The notes under the pieces are model-generated. The model was not told the origin of the DNA. It ran no database searches and saw only the letters and a list, made by a program, of their open reading frames with translations. DNA of 64,000 nt from assembly GCA_037440405.1 (NCBI GenBank), contig JBBIUE010000009.1:19683-83682 (forward strand). The letters are read 5' to 3'. Shown piece after piece: positions 18,558 through 27,809 of this stretch. Position 1 is the stretch's first letter; the number at the start of each line of letters is the position of its first letter. The position numbers and the translations under genes were made by a program. The DNA comes from JANMGV01 sp037440405 (GTDB lineage: Bacteria; Planctomycetota; Planctomycetia; Pirellulales; Pirellulaceae).

Positions 18558-19560
18558 GTATCTCAGCCTGCGGCGTTTCTTGAAGCATCCGATAGATTTT
18601 TCGAACGAGTACGTCCAGTCCCATTCCGGTGACAGCACTGATTTCAATTACGTCGCTGGTCGCATGATTTCTCAGCTCAGCAGCAATGGCATCTGCGCCA
18701 GGCAACTCTGATTTACTGACAACGACGATCTCGGGACGGCGAGCAAGTTCTTCGCTGTACAGTTTCAACTCGTTGCGAATGGATAAGTAATTCTCGATGG
18801 GATCGGTCGCGTCCGAAGGAAATGGCTCGACCAAATGCACGAGGATGCCGGCCCGCATGATATGACGCAAGAAGTCATGTCCGAGGCCGATTCCGGCATG
18901 TGCTCCTTCGATCAGTCCAGGAATATCTGCGAGCACAAAGGCGTGATCGCGATCGACAGCGACCATGCCGAGGTTCGGATACTTGGTCGTGAACGGATAG
19001 TCCGCGATTTCTGGTCGTGCTCGTGAAAGTCGAGATAGAAGCGTGCTTTTGCCAGCGTTCGGCTTTCCGATCAATCCGACGTCAGCGATGCACTTGAGCT
19101 CCATGATAACGCGGCGACGTTCCCCATCTTGACCGGGCGTGCAAATGCGGGGTGCTCGATTCGTCGCGCTCTTGAAGTGCGCATTTCCCCAACCCCCTTT
19201 GCCCCCTCGAGCCACAATCACGCTATCGCCATCCTTGACCAAGTCCTTAATAACCAGACCGCTATCGCGATCGATGATCACGGTTCCGGGTGGTACTTCG
19301 AGAATCAGATCTTCTCCGCTTCGACCATGTCGATCGGAACCGGAACCAGGCTGTCCTTTTTGAGCTTTCCATTGCTTCTGATGCGAGAAAGCCATCAGAG
19401 AGTTGACGCCACCGCGAGTGACGATCAGGATGCTACCGCCGTTCCCTCCATCACCGCCGTTCGGACCACCTCGTGGGACATGCTTCTCGCGCCGAAAGCT
19501 GCAACAGCCATCGCCGCCACTGCCAGCGATCAACTCAATTTCAACGCGATCGACGAACAC
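18547..19560 (-). CDS. obg: Obg/CgtA GTPase
   Basis: 337 aa. The Obg fold is clear from the glycine-rich N-terminus (GSGGDGCCSFRREK, GGPNGGDGGNGGSI) up to about residue 158, then a GTPase domain with P-loop GKPNAGKSTLLSRL, switch II DIPGLIEGAH and G4-like SKSE. It acts in large-subunit assembly and stress signalling. The start codon is GTG at 19560, giving MFVDRVEIE. No OCT domain is present at the C-terminus, which is normal outside Firmicutes. It follows rpmA by 123 bases. Confidence 0.95.
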   Translation of the reverse strand: MFVDRVEIELIAGSGGDGCCSFRREKHVPRGGPNGGDGGNGGSILIVTRGGVNSLMAFSHQKQWKAQKGQPGSGSDRHGRSGEDLILEVPPGTVIIDRDSGLVIKDLVKDGDSVIVARGGKGGWGNAHFKSATNRAPRICTPGQDGERRRVIMELKCIADVGLIGKPNAGKSTLLSRLSRARPEIADYPFTTKYPNLGMVAVDRDHAFVLADIPGLIEGAHAGIGLGHDFLRHIMRAGILVHLVEPFPSDATDPIENYLSIRNELKLYSEELARRPEIVVVSKSELPGADAIAAELRNHATSDVIEISAVTGMGLDVLVRKIYRMLQETPQAEIHAT

Positions 19561-19683
19561 TAAAAACCTGCCATCGCGCTTGGCGATACATAGATAGCCG
19601 CCGAAAAATCAGCCTCGAATCGTCCTAATGATCCAAAGGCGTACCGTCGACTAAGGAGATTGACGGTGCCAAAACGAAAGCAA

Positions 19684-19944
19684 TTACACTGCTGCAGCGT
19701 CTTCGATTCGAACATTGACCCGTTTGCCACCTCGATCGAAATAAACTTCGCCGTGGGCCACGGAAAAAATGGTGTAGTCGGATCCCAACCGGACATTGCG
19801 CCCAGCCAAGAACTTCGTTCCTCTCTGCCGGACAATAATCGAACCAGGCTGAACCGCTTCTCCGCCGAATTTCTTCACGCCGAGACGTTGCGCGTTGCTA
19901 TCTCGACCGTTTCTGGTGGATCCTTGACCCTTCTTGTGTGCCAT
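19684..19944 (-). CDS. rpmA: 50S ribosomal protein bL27
   Basis: 86 aa. The N-terminus AHKKGQGSTRNGRDSNAQRLGVK and GGEAVQPGSIIVRQRGTKF identify bL27, whose N-terminal tail reaches the peptidyl-transferase centre. There is no Firmicutes-type cleavable extension. GGGAG lies a good distance upstream of the ATG. The usual partner rplU (bL21), normally just upstream, is not here; the gene upstream encodes an exported planctomycete protein. Confidence 0.97.
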   Translation of the reverse strand: MAHKKGQGSTRNGRDSNAQRLGVKKFGGEAVQPGSIIVRQRGTKFLAGRNVRLGSDYTIFSVAHGEVYFDRGGKRVNVRIEDAAAV

Positions 19945-19983
19945 TTTTCAAACTCCCGATTCGTTCTCTCAAAGCGACAGATT

Positions 19984-21021
19984 CTATCGGTAGTTCCAGA
20001 GATAATCAACCCGTTTTTCTAAGCCGAACTGCTTAAGAAAGTAGTCGACGTGCTCTTTGTCCTGCCAAGCCGGAGAGCCGACATAGATCGTATTCTGAGT
20101 GACATGAAACGGGTCACCCGGCCGCCAAAAGTACAATTCAAGGACGCGTTTCTTGAAAGTCTTTCCCTCCGTTCCTTCCTCGATGCGATAAGCATTGGTC
20201 AGTCCCTCAACGGAGATCGAAAGAAAGTCAGCACTCGGATCGATGTTGTTCCAGGTTGCCACTCCCCAGACTTCATCATCGCTGCCCGGACTCCCCATGG
20301 AAATGCGACGAGTGATTTCAATCGAATCGTAGATTGGACGTCCGACCCGCTCGCGTCTCGCAATAGCTGCAATGGCGTGTGGGAGGATTCGCTCCGAATA
20401 GGTCCGCTCCGATCGCTGTCTCGTTCGCTCATCATATTTGTGAGAATGAGCTTGAAAATGAGGAATGAACAAAACCGATTCGTGAAACTTCATCTCAGGG
20501 GTGCTCGGCATTTCCATTCCATTGAGTGCAATTTCAACACTCGGAACCAAATCTTCGCCGACGTACCGAACTCGATAGAGCAAATACCAAATAACCGACG
20601 ATTTTGGCTTTCCATCGGCTCCCGGCAAGTTCACGGAGATGGTTCGCAACGGTTTATAGGCGAACTCTAAACAATAGACGGGGTGACGAAACGTGACCGC
20701 TTTTCCCCGTTCCAAGATTGTCTCCGTCGCGGAGTTAAAATGAGGTTGGTTGTCTGGAAAATCGGGAGCCAACCATGCAAGGTCCGGATGCGAGGCGACA
20801 AACTCCATGTCGAATGGCCCCAAAGCGGTGTCTTCCGGCAGGACTTCTGGCGGTATGACTCGGAGCACTCCGTCTGCAAGCATGCGTGGAGTCGATGTCG
20901 ACGTGGGAACGCTGCCGACGGTCGAAACGGTCTCCTGAGCTAAGCTTTCAAACCCGATCGCGCTCAGACAAATAGCCACCAAGGCAAAAAGAATTTGTCG
21001 GATTTCGCAAAGTTGCGTCAT
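19984..21021 (-). CDS. Exported planctomycete-type protein of unknown function
   Basis: 345 aa with a signal peptide (ILFALVAICLSAIGFESLAQ). The mature part is not assigned to a domain I know. It contains FRHPVYCLEFAYKPLRTISV, SVIWYLLYRVRYVGED and a C-terminal WRPGDPFHVTQNTIYVGSP, and the ending looks conserved rather than random (DYFLKQFGLEKRVDYLWNYR). It is probably periplasmic or in the outer compartment. The ATG at 21021 was chosen because it starts the signal peptide. It lies 39 bases upstream of rpmA, but an operon with rpmA would be unusual. Confidence 0.75.
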   Translation of the reverse strand: MTQLCEIRQILFALVAICLSAIGFESLAQETVSTVGSVPTSTSTPRMLADGVLRVIPPEVLPEDTALGPFDMEFVASHPDLAWLAPDFPDNQPHFNSATETILERGKAVTFRHPVYCLEFAYKPLRTISVNLPGADGKPKSSVIWYLLYRVRYVGEDLVPSVEIALNGMEMPSTPEMKFHESVLFIPHFQAHSHKYDERTRQRSERTYSERILPHAIAAIARRERVGRPIYDSIEITRRISMGSPGSDDEVWGVATWNNIDPSADFLSISVEGLTNAYRIEEGTEGKTFKKRVLELYFWRPGDPFHVTQNTIYVGSPAWQDKEHVDYFLKQFGLEKRVDYLWNYR

Positions 21022-21369
21022 AGTGGTGTGTGTCAGACAGTGAAAAGGATCAGCCAATCAACCCATCTAGTATACTTGGCGAATTCGGAAAGTCTTGAGC
21101 AAAGCGAAGAAATATTGCGCCGTACGATGGGCTCAAAAGGCGGAGAAAACCTCGGACTACAGCAATTTGGAACTCCCTAATTTTGCGGGCTGAATTCTGA
21201 ACTTCCTTTCTCGAATCCATTTAGTGCCCACAATACATTTGATTTGGCGACCCGATGATCCGCTCAAGCAGTCCCTTGCGAAATCAGCCCCGAAGAGCTG
21301 ACCCATTCCGGTTACAACGTTTATTCCGAGTCGACCGCCGCGTCTTCCAGGTCAAGGTTTGGTTCGGCA

Positions 21370-21741
21370 CTATTCAACACTCCACTTGGATGCGAACTCT
21401 GGAAGCGGATACTCATGGATGGGCGGTGGGGATTCTTCATTGAAGATTTCCCACAATCTTGCATAGCCAGCCGTCATGAGCTTTGTCTGCTCCTCGACGA
21501 ACTTCAGATCCAGTTCCTCTCGTGAGAATGGCGGAGGGGCGACAACCGGTGGATCGAATCTCGGATCGACGATGAACTGAGCCAATACTGGGTTGCACCG
21601 CAGATGACGTTCGGGTGACGTATGCAACGTCTCCGGATCGATCTGTCCGATGACGAACCGCAAATAGAGTTCACTTTCAATGATTGCTTCAACTTCTTTG
21701 CCGCAGACTTGGCAAAGATAGCCTTGGTCGCAGCGCGCCAT
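21370..21741 (-). CDS. Small CxxC protein of unknown function, co-transcribed with dapB
   Basis: 123 aa. It starts MARCDQGYLCQVCGKEVE, whose Cys4, Cys10 and Cys13 could bind zinc with Cys49 (HLRCNP). The middle (SELYLRFVIGQIDPETLHTS) and a proline-rich segment (VVAPPPFSREELD) follow. The ATG begins one base after the dapB stop, so translation is almost certainly linked to dapB. I do not recognise a named family. Confidence 0.72.
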   Translation of the reverse strand: MARCDQGYLCQVCGKEVEAIIESELYLRFVIGQIDPETLHTSPERHLRCNPVLAQFIVDPRFDPPVVAPPPFSREELDLKFVEEQTKLMTAGYARLWEIFNEESPPPIHEYPLPEFASKWSVE

Positions 21742-21742
21742 C

Positions 21743-22537
21743 TTAAGTCAGCCCAAGAACATCATACATTGAATACAGACCTGCTGGTTTGCCGACAATG
21801 TACTTGGCAGCTTGCAGAGCACCCGATGCATAGCAGTCGCGATTGCTGGCAGCTACTCTCAGTTCGATCAGCTCACCCATCATGCCAAAAAGAATCGTGT
21901 GCTGACCGGGATCGTCACCAGCTCGTATGGCGTGGTATCCAATTTCCGACGCTGATCGCTTGCCGACTTGCCCTTCTCTTCCATGGACGTGTCGCTCGAT
22001 GGTCATCTGTTGGCTGATGATCTTTCCGAACTGCAAGGCTGTCCCGCTGGGACTGTCCTCTTTGAATCGATGATGGCGCTCCAGAATTTCGACATCGACT
22101 CCGCCAGCAACATGTTTCAGACTTTTCGCGGCCTGCTCGACGAGCTTCATGGTCAAGTTGACCGCCATGCTCATGTTGGGAGCGTGGCAGATAGCAATCT
22201 TGCTGGTTGCCGCCTGAATCGACTCCAAGAGATCGGACTCGAGCCCGGTCGTCGCAATCACAAGCGGGAGGCTTGCTTGAAGGCAATGATCCAATGCGTG
22301 CGCGGCTCCCTGTGGAGAAGAGAAATCGATTGCAACATCGGCATCGTCCGGCCAAGTCGCGCTCACTGGAATACCCAGCGAGCCAACTCCCGCTACCTGA
22401 CCGCAATCCTGACCCAGCATCGGCGACGAGGGATGTTCGATCGCTCCAACGATCTGTAACTCCGTATCCACGCTTGCGAGCGCCACCAATCGTTTCCCCA
22501 TCCGGCCCGCTGCACCATGGATCACGATATTGATCAT
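21743..22537 (-). CDS. dapB: 4-hydroxy-tetrahydrodipicolinate reductase
   Basis: 264 aa, normal length. It reduces the DapA product in lysine/diaminopimelate synthesis. Visible motifs are the nucleotide-binding GAAGRMGKRL at the N-terminus, ATTGLESD, SMAVNLTMKL and the catalytic ILERHHRFKEDSPSGTA, where the paired histidines and lysine are as expected. It probably leads a two-gene unit with the downstream CxxC protein. No dapA is nearby. Confidence 0.96.
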   Translation of the reverse strand: MINIVIHGAAGRMGKRLVALASVDTELQIVGAIEHPSSPMLGQDCGQVAGVGSLGIPVSATWPDDADVAIDFSSPQGAAHALDHCLQASLPLVIATTGLESDLLESIQAATSKIAICHAPNMSMAVNLTMKLVEQAAKSLKHVAGGVDVEILERHHRFKEDSPSGTALQFGKIISQQMTIERHVHGREGQVGKRSASEIGYHAIRAGDDPGQHTILFGMMGELIELRVAASNRDCYASGALQAAKYIVGKPAGLYSMYDVLGLT

Positions 22538-23007
22538 GCGTTTCCCTACTTCTTTCCAGCTATTTTGGGACGTTCGATTTCGAAATCAACCTGAGTCCGC
22601 AGATTCTATCATCATTCGACGATCAGCTAAAACCCACCCGGTCGGCTAGTTCTCGCTTCGCACCGACTCGGCGCAGATCATGACTAGAGGCTCAAATCGG
22701 ACGCAGACGCCGCAAGTAACTCTCGCCGTCCGACAACGGAGAAGATCCGACACCGGCCAATTCGTCCCAATAAAAGTATCGAAAACTCATCTGCGGCACG
22801 TATGCTTTTGGATCGCTGCTGTTCCGCAAGCATGTCGATTTGCAGCGTTTCAGTCTTGAATGATGTTTGCACGAGATTGAAATCGATTGACTCATAGAAT
22901 TCTTATCATCCGTTGGAATTTGGTGTCTAAGCGTGTAACCTATGCAACGTCGCGGTTTTTCAGCTAACGATTCTGTCCCTTTGAATGCAATTCGCTGTCG
23001 TTGAATC
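22538..23007. other. Divergent intergenic region between dapB and the PVC cytochrome gene
   Basis: 470 bases. It must contain both promoters. An open frame on the minus strand (22692-23081) reads into the start of the cytochrome gene and has no codon or motif support, though its last 40 residues are not obviously random. I see no RNA gene or repeat. Confidence 0.4.
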
Positions 23008-26000
23008 ATGATGGTGCGTAAATCAAATCTCTCAAAAACTTTGGGCATGTTTGGTTCCATTCTCTTCTTTGGCCTGTACATTGCTGGGCGGGCGATGGCC
23101 CAAAAAGAGATTTACGACACTCAAGAGGAGATAATTCCGCGATTGACGCCTGATGAGGCGGTAGCTTCCATGACGTTGCCACCGGGATTTGAGGTAGATG
23201 TCTTTGCCGCAGAGCCGCATGTGCAACAACCGATCGCCTCGGCCTGGGACAGCCGAGGTCGCCTATGGGTCGCGGAAAATTACACTTATGCGGAGTCGCA
23301 ACGAAATTTCGATACAGCATTGCTTGATCGGATCATCATTTTCGAAGATCGTGATAAAGATGGAAAGTTTGATCAGCGAAAAGTGTTTTGGGACAAAGCG
23401 AGCAAGCTGACCAGCGTCGAAGTTGGCTTTGGTGGCATCTGGGCACTCTGTCCACCGCAGTTGCTGTTCATTCCGGATCTCGATGGCGACGATCAGCCTG
23501 ACGGTCCGCCACAGGTGATCCTCGATGGTTTCGAAGCCGACAATGTCAGGCACAATTTCGTGAATGGATTGCGGTGGGGGATGGATGGATGGCTCTATGG
23601 TCGTCACGGAATTCAAGCAACGAGCTTCGTGGGTTTTCCAGACCAGGCCATCGCCGAACGAACCGCTTTGAACTGTTGCATTTGGCGATTGCACCCACAG
23701 ACGAAGAGATTCGAAATCGTCTGCCAAGGAACAACCAACCCTTGGGGCATGGATTGGGATGAGCACGGGCACTTGTTCTTTATCAACACCGTCATCGGAC
23801 ATCTCTGGCATGCGTTGCCGAATGCGCACTTCGAACGCATGTACGGAGTCGATCTCGATCCGTATGTTTACCGCTTACTTCCTCAGGTTGCCGACCACGT
23901 GCACTGGAACTCCGCCGGAGAGGACTGGCTGGCGGTCCGAAAAATCGGCATCAGCAAGGAAACGGATCTCGCAGGGGGTGGGCACGCCCATTCGGGTTTG
24001 CTCATCTATCAAGCCGACCAGTGGCCGAAAGAGTATCGAGGGGAATTGTTCACACTCAACTTTCACGGTCTACGGTTGAATCGTGAACATTTGGAGCGAC
24101 AGGGAGCGGGGTTTGTTGGCCGACACCGGCCTGACTTCATCATGGTGGGCGACAAGTGGTTTCGAGGGATCGATTTGACCGTTGGTCCGGACGGAGCCGT
24201 GTACGTGCTCGATTGGTCGGACATCGGCGAGTGCCATGAGAACGATGGAATTCATCGCCACAGTGGGCGCATCTATCGAATCCGCTATGGCAATGTCGCA
24301 CCGACTCACTTTGTCGATCTCCGAGCGGAGACGGACTCCAATTTAATCGCGTATCTAACGAATGCGAATGTTTGGTTCGCTAGGCAAGCTAGGCTAGTGC
24401 TGCATGAAAGGATGGTGGCGGGAAAGCTTGACGCGGAGTCGGAAAAGCTTCTATGGCAACGCGTCCAGGAATCAAAATCAGCTCGTGAGAAGCTGGAACA
24501 TCTTTGGACGGCGCATGTGTGTGATCTGACAACTACTGAAACATTGCTTCCCTTGCTCAGTGATGAAAATGAGCATGTCCGGTTGTGGGCGATCAAGTTG
24601 TTAGCCGAGATGCCGGAAACGAAAGCCGAGACGATGTCTGCCTTACTACAGTTACTGAAGCGAGAGAATAGCTCTTTGGTCCATCTCTACCTCGCATCGC
24701 TTTTGAATCAGTTTTCGGGCGAGGGCTGGTGGGAGCTGGCATCGCTTCTCGCGACGAATCGAGAATTAGCATCCGACCGCGACTACCCTTTGGTCCTTTG
24801 GTACGCGCTGAAGGATCGATCGGCTACCCATCCCAAAGAAGCCGTGAATGTGGTTCGACGAAATCCGATTGCTCCCATCAGCGAATTCCTAGCTCGGAGG
24901 CTGACGTCCCAAATTCAGTCGGTTCCTGAGGGGGTGGAACTGCTCCTCGAAGCACTCGAACAATCGGAGCAGCGAGCAGAGATCTTGAACGGTATGGTCG
25001 CGGCTCTGCGCGGCCGGCGGAAGGTCGAGATGCCGAAGGCCTGGCCGACGACTCGCGACTTGCTCGAACAAGATTCCGATTCTGCCGTGCGCCAATTAGC
25101 AGCGTCTCTGGGAGTTATTTTCGGGCAAGGCAACGATGCGGCCATACTTCGCGACTTGATCGCTGATAGCAAGCAGGATGGGGCGGCGCGGCGCGATGCA
25201 TTGCGATCGTTGATCGAAGCTGGCAATGGAGAGCTACGCGAGTACCTGTGGAAGCTTGCATTTGACCGCGATTTGGGGGATGTCGCGATTCGCGGATTTT
25301 CCGCGCACGGTACCGTCGATGACGCACAGAAACTTGCTGACCTTTATGCCAAGTTTTCACTCGTCGGTAAAACTGCAACGATACAAACGCTGACTGAGCG
25401 ATCTGCTTTCATAGAGGTCCTGCTTCTTGCCGTCGCGGATGGGCGCGTGCCGAGAGAGGCCGTCGATGCGTCCGCACTCAGACAGATGCAGTTGCTCGGC
25501 GAGTCTTCACTTTTGGGCAAGATCGAGTCGCTGTGGCCGCACGTGAAATTGATTGCCCAAGACAAGCTGCATCACATTCAAGCCTTGGAACAGAAATTCG
25601 CAAACGGAGGACTCGACAACGCAGACTTGAAATCGGGACGATTGCTTTGGAATCAGCACTGCGCAAGTTGTCATCGCCTTTTTGGCGAGGGGGCGGCGAT
25701 CGGTCCGGAACTTACGGGATCCCAGCGTTCGAATGTCAGATACTTGTTGGAAAACATCATTGATCCTAGCGCCTCCGTGGCAGACAATTTTCGAGTCAGC
25801 ACCTATCTGTTGGCGACTGGACAAGTCATCTCGGGCGTACCAATCGCCAAGTCGCCGGGAAGCGTGACGATCCAAACGGCTAAGGAACAGATCGTCATTG
25901 CTGCTGAAGATATTGAAGATGTCAAAGCGTCGACTCTTTCCCTGATGCCGGAAGGATTGTTGGACGCACTGACCGAATCTCAGCAACGCGATTTGTTCGC

Positions 26001-26049
26001 GTACCTTCAATCGCCGACGCAAGTTCCGCTTCCCTCGAAAGAGCCGTAA
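23008..26049 (+). CDS. PVC-type membrane-bound dehydrogenase with C-terminal cytochrome c domain
   Basis: 1013 aa secreted protein. After a signal peptide (SILFFGLYIAGRAMAQ) it has the planctomycete N-terminal beta-propeller related to soluble glucose dehydrogenases (LPPGFEVDVFAAEP, PIASAWDSRGRLWVAENYTY, WGMDWDEHGHLFFIN). A middle region of HEAT-like helical repeats follows (about 460-840). The C-terminus is a cytochrome c domain with CASCH, where Cys885, Cys888 and His889 attach haem, and a later LSLMPEGLLDAL that supplies a candidate axial methionine. These proteins are expanded in Planctomycetota and Verrucomicrobiota; substrates are largely unknown. Two adjacent ATGs (23008, 23011) are possible starts. 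Confidence 0.93.
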   Translation: MMVRKSNLSKTLGMFGSILFFGLYIAGRAMAQKEIYDTQEEIIPRLTPDEAVASMTLPPGFEVDVFAAEPHVQQPIASAWDSRGRLWVAENYTYAESQRNFDTALLDRIIIFEDRDKDGKFDQRKVFWDKASKLTSVEVGFGGIWALCPPQLLFIPDLDGDDQPDGPPQVILDGFEADNVRHNFVNGLRWGMDGWLYGRHGIQATSFVGFPDQAIAERTALNCCIWRLHPQTKRFEIVCQGTTNPWGMDWDEHGHLFFINTVIGHLWHALPNAHFERMYGVDLDPYVYRLLPQVADHVHWNSAGEDWLAVRKIGISKETDLAGGGHAHSGLLIYQADQWPKEYRGELFTLNFHGLRLNREHLERQGAGFVGRHRPDFIMVGDKWFRGIDLTVGPDGAVYVLDWSDIGECHENDGIHRHSGRIYRIRYGNVAPTHFVDLRAETDSNLIAYLTNANVWFARQARLVLHERMVAGKLDAESEKLLWQRVQESKSAREKLEHLWTAHVCDLTTTETLLPLLSDENEHVRLWAIKLLAEMPETKAETMSALLQLLKRENSSLVHLYLASLLNQFSGEGWWELASLLATNRELASDRDYPLVLWYALKDRSATHPKEAVNVVRRNPIAPISEFLARRLTSQIQSVPEGVELLLEALEQSEQRAEILNGMVAALRGRRKVEMPKAWPTTRDLLEQDSDSAVRQLAASLGVIFGQGNDAAILRDLIADSKQDGAARRDALRSLIEAGNGELREYLWKLAFDRDLGDVAIRGFSAHGTVDDAQKLADLYAKFSLVGKTATIQTLTERSAFIEVLLLAVADGRVPREAVDASALRQMQLLGESSLLGKIESLWPHVKLIAQDKLHHIQALEQKFANGGLDNADLKSGRLLWNQHCASCHRLFGEGAAIGPELTGSQRSNVRYLLENIIDPSASVADNFRVSTYLLATGQVISGVPIAKSPGSVTIQTAKEQIVIAAEDIEDVKASTLSLMPEGLLDALTESQQRDLFAYLQSPTQVPLPSKEP

Positions 26050-26068
26050 CGATTACGAGAAAGACAAG

Positions 26069-26623
26069 ATGATGGAAGTGTTGCTGGAAAGCCCTTGGAT
26101 TGTCGCTGCGATTGGAATTGCCATCACCTTGGTAACGCTTTATGTCTGGCTCCAAACAGGGCGCAAGGAAGCTATGTGGGGGGCGGTTGCCGTGCTAGTG
26201 CTAACGGGCTTGGCAGTGCTGGTGTCACATCTTGTAGAAACGCCTCAAGAAAAACTTCGTGCTAGGATTCACGCGATCGCCAACGATCTCGAAAACAATC
26301 GTAGAGAAGCGGTCCTCGCAGCCATTCATCCCGCAGCGACTGAAACCGTCCAACGCGCGGAAGCGGAGATGCCCAACTACCGTTTCAAACTAGCAAGAGT
26401 CACGCGCATTCAATCCATGCGGTTTCAAGACACGCAGCCGAAACGAGCCATCGTCGAAATGAGCGTCGTGGTCGACGTTGAAACGAACGGTTTCAATGGA
26501 CGTGTGCCAAGATATGTCGAAATCGTATTCATCGATGAGGGTGGCACTTGGCTTGTCTACGATTATCGACACGCGGATCCGATCAATCGTTTCCGAGACG
26601 AAATGAAAAGCCCGGGATCATGA
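26069..26623 (+). CDS. Small membrane protein of unknown function
   Basis: 184 aa. Two N-terminal transmembrane helices (about residues 9-28 and 35-57) are followed by a soluble domain of ~125 residues (KLRARIHAIANDLENNRREA, then ARVTRIQSMRF and YVEIVFIDEGGTWLVYDY) that resembles the small alpha+beta fold of SnoaL/NTF2-type domains in its layout. That resemblance is by eye only. It follows the cytochrome gene by 19 bases and precedes cdsA by 64, so all three could be one transcript. Confidence 0.7.
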   Translation: MMEVLLESPWIVAAIGIAITLVTLYVWLQTGRKEAMWGAVAVLVLTGLAVLVSHLVETPQEKLRARIHAIANDLENNRREAVLAAIHPAATETVQRAEAEMPNYRFKLARVTRIQSMRFQDTQPKRAIVEMSVVVDVETNGFNGRVPRYVEIVFIDEGGTWLVYDYRHADPINRFRDEMKSPGS

Positions 26624-26687
26624 GCATCTCATTCACCGGGGAAATCTGGTAAGATACTTTGCCTTCGGTAGGGCGATTTCCCTTTCT

Positions 26688-27809
26688 GTGGGCTTGGTGG
26701 GTGATTCGAGCGTGTTCGAAAAGGTTTTCATTACGAACTCTTCGGTGCTGGCGTGGTTTGAGCCATTGGAGCTTGCGAAAGAGGCGGCCCATGCGGTGAT
26801 GAAAAAAGCGTGGCTCAATCTTCCCACGTATACATTGCTTGGGGTCGTTCTGGTGATCCTGGCCATCACAACCTTGGTCAGTCGGGGGTTATCGCGACAG
26901 TCCAATCCCTCGCTGAATTCAGCGTTGGTGCGGAGGTTCGAGCTGCGGGTCCAGGCCTGGTGGCTCATGTGCGCCATTTTGGTGTTCGGGCTCGTCCTGC
27001 ACCGTTTAGGTACCATCCTGATCTTTTGTGGAGTGTCGTTCTGGGCCCTGCGTGAGTTCATCACAATGACGCCAACCCGCCGAGGCGATCATCGCGCGTT
27101 GTTTTTCAGCTTGGTGGTTTTCACACCCTTGCAGTATTTACTGATCGGACTGGAAGCAAGTGGTTGGAGTTGGGAGGGGGGCAAGCCCATCAACTTCTAT
27201 GGACTGTATAGCATCATGATCCCTGTGTACGCATCCCTTTTTATTCCAGCCAGTATCGCATTTACCGGGGACCACAAACGTTACTTGGAACGTTCCGCAC
27301 AGATTCAGGCAGGCTTGCTCATCTGCGTCTACTCTCTGTCTCACGCTCCCGCCTTGCTCGATCTCAATTTGCAGCGATCGAATGGATCGGAATGGAACGG
27401 AAGCAACGCTGGTTTGTTATTCTTTTTCGTGCTGCTGTCCCAGCTTTCGGATGTCTTGCAGTGGTGTTGGAGCCAGCTTGCTGGGCGGCATGTCATTGCG
27501 AAAGAAGTTAGCAGTTCGCGATCATGGGAAGGATTCCTAGGAGGTTCTTTTTCTACCGGAATCGTTGGAGCATTGTTGTACTGGGTCACTCCGTTTCAGA
27601 TGTGGGAAGCAGCCGCGATGAGCGTCATTGTCGCGATGATGGGGTTCGCAGGAGGAATGACCATGAGTGCCATCAAACGCGATCGGGGCGTGACGGATTA
27701 TGGTTCACTGGTCATGGGACACGCTGGCGTTCTCGACCGCATTGATACGCTTTGTTTTTCAGCTCCGGTTTTTTATCACCTCACTCGATTTTTCTTTACG
27801 GCCGGATGA
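26688..27809 (+). CDS. cdsA: Phosphatidate cytidylyltransferase-family protein
   Basis: 373 aa polytopic membrane protein with about eight helices. The C-terminal part has the CDP-alcohol synthesis signature region: SRSWEGFLGGSF and SAIKRDRGVTDYGSLVMGHAGVLDRID. This would make CDP-diacylglycerol for phospholipid synthesis. The classical signature has Lys-Asp where this has Thr-Asp, and His-Gly-Gly where this has His-Ala-Gly, so it is a divergent member. The translation starts at a GTG; an internal start is possible as the first helix begins only around residue 45. It overlaps tatD by ATGA. Confidence 0.82.
   Translation: MGLVGDSSVFEKVFITNSSVLAWFEPLELAKEAAHAVMKKAWLNLPTYTLLGVVLVILAITTLVSRGLSRQSNPSLNSALVRRFELRVQAWWLMCAILVFGLVLHRLGTILIFCGVSFWALREFITMTPTRRGDHRALFFSLVVFTPLQYLLIGLEASGWSWEGGKPINFYGLYSIMIPVYASLFIPASIAFTGDHKRYLERSAQIQAGLLICVYSLSHAPALLDLNLQRSNGSEWNGSNAGLLFFFVLLSQLSDVLQWCWSQLAGRHVIAKEVSSSRSWEGFLGGSFSTGIVGALLYWVTPFQMWEAAAMSVIVAMMGFAGGMTMSAIKRDRGVTDYGSLVMGHAGVLDRIDTLCFSAPVFYHLTRFFFTAG

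Noticed and set aside
22692..23081. 129-aa minus-strand open frame upstream of dapB
   Set aside because: It overlaps the start of the well-supported cytochrome gene in antisense and shows no domain, signal or ribosome-binding site.
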